A DNA stretch of 64,000 bases from Xestospongia bergquistia (taxonomy: Eukaryota; Porifera; Demospongiae; Haplosclerida; Petrosiidae). Shown one piece after another: positions 61,373-64,000 of this stretch. The position numbers and the translations under genes were made by a program. The notes below the pieces were generated by a model. It was not told where the DNA came from. It saw only the letters and a program-made list of their open reading frames with translations, and made no database searches. Location: positions 2,356,001-2,420,000 of the forward strand of contig OZ014422.1 in NCBI GenBank assembly GCA_963965975.1. The letters are read 5' to 3'. Each line of letters begins with the position of its first letter. Position 1 is the stretch's first letter.

Positions 61373-62394
61373 CTTCCTTGCACGAGTGTCGGACACTATT
61401 AATTAGTAGTCCCCCCTAATCGTGTTCCCTGGGACCAAATTTGGTAACCACAGACTAGCCCCCTAGGATATCTACAGCACCATGATAGGTCGGTCCCTTC
61501 TGCCTATATTAGTCCCCCATGTAATTTTGTTCAAAATATTGTTTATTAAATCAGAGTTGTGTAATTATGTAGTCCTATTGTTTGTTATTATTTTTGAATA
61601 ATTAAATTAAATCAGAGTTATTTATCTGGAGGTATTGTGCCCGAAATTGTTAATAATATCAAACTGTGTCGGGTTTTTATAATACTTTTTGTATAAGTAG
61701 TTAAAGTTGATGTTGCTAGCTCAGTTGAGTTTATGCTCACAACCTGGATAATACCAAGTAATCTTCTCAAGATTTTATGATATAGCAGTGAAGAAAACAC
61801 ACTTTATATAATTATATATGATACCATTAGTATCATTTCACCTGGCTCAGAAAGTCGACAAATACAGAATATTTCCACTTCTAGTGACCATAAAGTGTGT
61901 TTTCTTCACTCTTGTGACTTTATTAGTGAAAATGGCATTATGGATTTTTTTGCCAATGATCTAAGAGTATACAGTCACCTCTTATCTTGCTTGAAATAAA
62001 GATCACATGGATTTAATATGGCAGTAATATAAAGGCTGATGAATACAGACCACATCTGAATGTTTTGGATTTTGATTTTTAGTTTGCTGCTTGTGTCCTG
62101 CAAACATCAGGAATGATCTTTATACTTCTATATGTGATGGCTTCATGTACAATGAATCCAGTCAGTGAACTTTTCCAGGAGGACAGCCAATTGTTAACAT
62201 AGAAACCCATACTTGAACTATTAATAGGATCCTTAAATTTTTCATTGCGCATTCACTGCAATGAGGACTAACCACAGCAAAAGGATACGCAGACAAGCAT
62301 CGTCTAGGGGACGGTATGTTGCAATGCAAATTGTTCGGAGTACCACTTACGTATACGGCGTGATTAAAGAGGAAGTGTCTGGTAGATTGCAAAA
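61373..62394. promoter_or_regulatory. Spacer copy between POLR3H fragment and XDH copy 7
   Basis: Third copy of the divergent spacer. Compared with unit 2 it lacks a short stretch near 61825 (CATAACATGATGAATGTAC). The remaining sequence is almost identical. Confidence 0.45.
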
Positions 62395-64000
62395 ATGGAT
62401 GGTGCAAAGTCGACCATTTCATTCTTTGTCAATGGAAAGCAGGTTTTTGTGTATTTACTGTAGTATTGTAGTCATCTGTATTTAGGTGATAATTGGCAAT
62501 CCAGATCCTGAAACTAACCTTCTTCACTACTTGAGGAGATCGTGTAACGATATATTATATACTTCATTATAAAACTCTTTTGCAATTTCTATACAAGTAT
62601 AAAGATATTATTATTTGTTTTTTTAGTGCATTTAACTGGTACTAAATTAGGATGTGGAGAAGGAGGTTGTGGAGCATGTACTGTAATGTTATCGCAGTAT
62701 AATCCACATACTAACAAGATTAGGTCAGTCCCATACATATATATACTACATATAACATGTTGCAATTGTATGCTGTTCTCCTTTAACAGACATATATCTG
62801 CAAATGCTTGTCTCTTACCAATATGTTCAGTGGATGGATTAGCTGTTACTACTGTGGAAGGCATTGGTAGTACTTTGACTAAATTACATCCTTGCCAGGT
62901 ATTATTAATTGAGTTATTATATAATAATGTCCAGAATGCATGTAAGGTGTAAAGAGACAAATTAAATATTTTATTGACTGAGTAAGGACTAAAAAGTTGC
63001 TAAGCTTAGTGATAGGAAATGGGAAATTCAGGGCTGACATAAATTGCAGTGAATAACAAATGAGACATTAACTACAAACATGCACATTAACAAACATTTA
63101 GTCTATAACTAAAGAGTTTGAGTTACTGCAACAACCTACTTTAACCTTACCAATTACACATATACTAAATATAAATTACATGTAATTCTACTGTCTGATG
63201 TATTATGTGTGATATATTTAACCTAAACTTTTGCAAGAGTAAGTTTAACTTTGTGTTTGCATTTTTTCTCAGGAGCGTATAGCTCGTAGTCATGGTAGTC
63301 AATGTGGGTTTTGTACACCTGGTATGGTGATGTCAATGTATACATTGTTGCGTAATAATTCACAACCAACTGAACTAGAAATGGAAGAAGCACTTCATGG
63401 TAAGGATATATCACTGTAAGAATTAAACAATTATTTAATAATCAATTAGTTTGCATCACTTGGTTTACTATGGAATCAAGAAGTCATGTCAATTACTCAC
63501 TATAGAATTTGTTGGTATGGTATACTATTACAAAGCAACAAATTATATAGTGAGTAATTTGGATGAATTTAGATACCATAGTGTTCCACTAATGTAAGCT
63601 ACAAATTAGTTTGTTAAAGTAACATATTAATTTTTACAGTGATATGAAGGAATGATTACTTTATCAATGTTAAAATAGATTAGTTGTTTTAACCAATTCA
63701 TGATCACTTAGGTTGCTTACACTCCTACAATATATACTAAAAATGCTTAGTCTAACAATGAAATGACTTTCCTTGAAGGACATGTGTCTGGCTAGAGGGC
63801 TATCCAATTAGAAATTCCATGACAACAAGCCCTCACGCACAGACCCATTATCCATGAAAATTGTTGTGTCTAACCATAGAGATTAGAGTACTCTAATATC
63901 TATAGTCTAACTAATGAGGCACTGACAGAATCATCAAAGCTTCATCAATTAACTGCATGATACTTTTCAGTGTCTCATTCTATATTGTATGCAACATAAT
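62395..64000 (+). CDS. XDH: Xanthine dehydrogenase, copy 7 (A type), 5' part
   Basis: Exons 1-5 are visible: [16 protein letters not shown], then [30 protein letters not shown], ending MEEALHG with a normal donor. The long A-type intron 5, with its hairpin at about 63468-63583, runs to the window end. The Fe-S cysteines present are intact, so it may be a further functional gene. Exon 5 has one private change, NSQPTELE for NSEPTELE. Confidence 0.88.
63468..63583. repeat. Imperfect inverted repeat in XDH copy 7 intron
   Basis: Same hairpin as in copies 1 and 4, with arms of about 38 bases. Confidence 0.65.

Larger units (their letters stand above)
60798..64000. repeat. Tandem segmental duplication, unit 3 (cut by window end)
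   Basis: The third unit begins at the same POLR3H intron base and runs through spacer and XDH copy 7 to the end of the window. The true number of units cannot be seen. Confidence 0.9.

Noticed and set aside
62162-62485. Open frames of 74-86 codons across the XDH spacer and exon 1
   Set aside because: They overlap the real XDH exon 1 in another frame, or lie in spacer sequence, and match no family.

Overview
The window looks like nuclear DNA of a non-bilaterian animal, most likely a demosponge of the Amphimedon type (inference). The sequence is AT-rich, genes are packed closely, and almost every intron is short (about 40-100 bases) with GT-AG ends. The encoded proteins are clearly metazoan: BTAF1, PCYT2, POLR3H, non-muscle myosin II, xanthine dehydrogenase and a death-domain protein. 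No bacterial-style operon, CRISPR array or recognisable autonomous transposon was seen.

Layout. 1-2902 (+) is the 3' end of a COR-like/death-domain gene. 4624-6909 (-) is PCYT2, the CDP-ethanolamine enzyme, with a decayed partial duplicate beyond its 3' end. 7017-18079 (+) is BTAF1, the Mot1-type SNF2 ATPase that removes TBP from DNA. It shares a gap of only 107 bases with PCYT2 and carries two guests in its introns: a sense tRNA-Gly(GCC) and an antisense three-exon gene for a small two-helix membrane protein. 18545-30632 (+) is a complete non-muscle myosin II heavy chain; one tail intron is filled by a 2-kb minisatellite of 24-base units. 31046-32031 (-) is POLR3H, an RNA polymerase III subunit.

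From 31457 to the window end everything is a tandem segmental duplication with a period of about 14.65 kb. Each unit holds the 5' four exons of POLR3H (-), a spacer of about 1 kb, a xanthine dehydrogenase gene with long introns ('A' type), a second with compact introns ('B' type), and a third cut off after its fifth exon. Two full units and the start of a third are visible. That gives four apparently intact XDH genes (33007-39400, 39540-45150, 47706-54105, 54228-59846), two truncated ones, one that runs off the window, and two 3'-truncated POLR3H copies. The XDH copies differ at positions lining the substrate pocket and show patchwork similarity that suggests gene conversion.

The most interesting points are the XDH macro-repeat with its chimeric junctions and pocket substitutions, the nested antisense membrane-protein gene in BTAF1, the open-frame minisatellite in myosin II, and the extended loop 1 of the myosin motor. 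All homology calls come from reading translations by eye against remembered family sequences; no database search was run.
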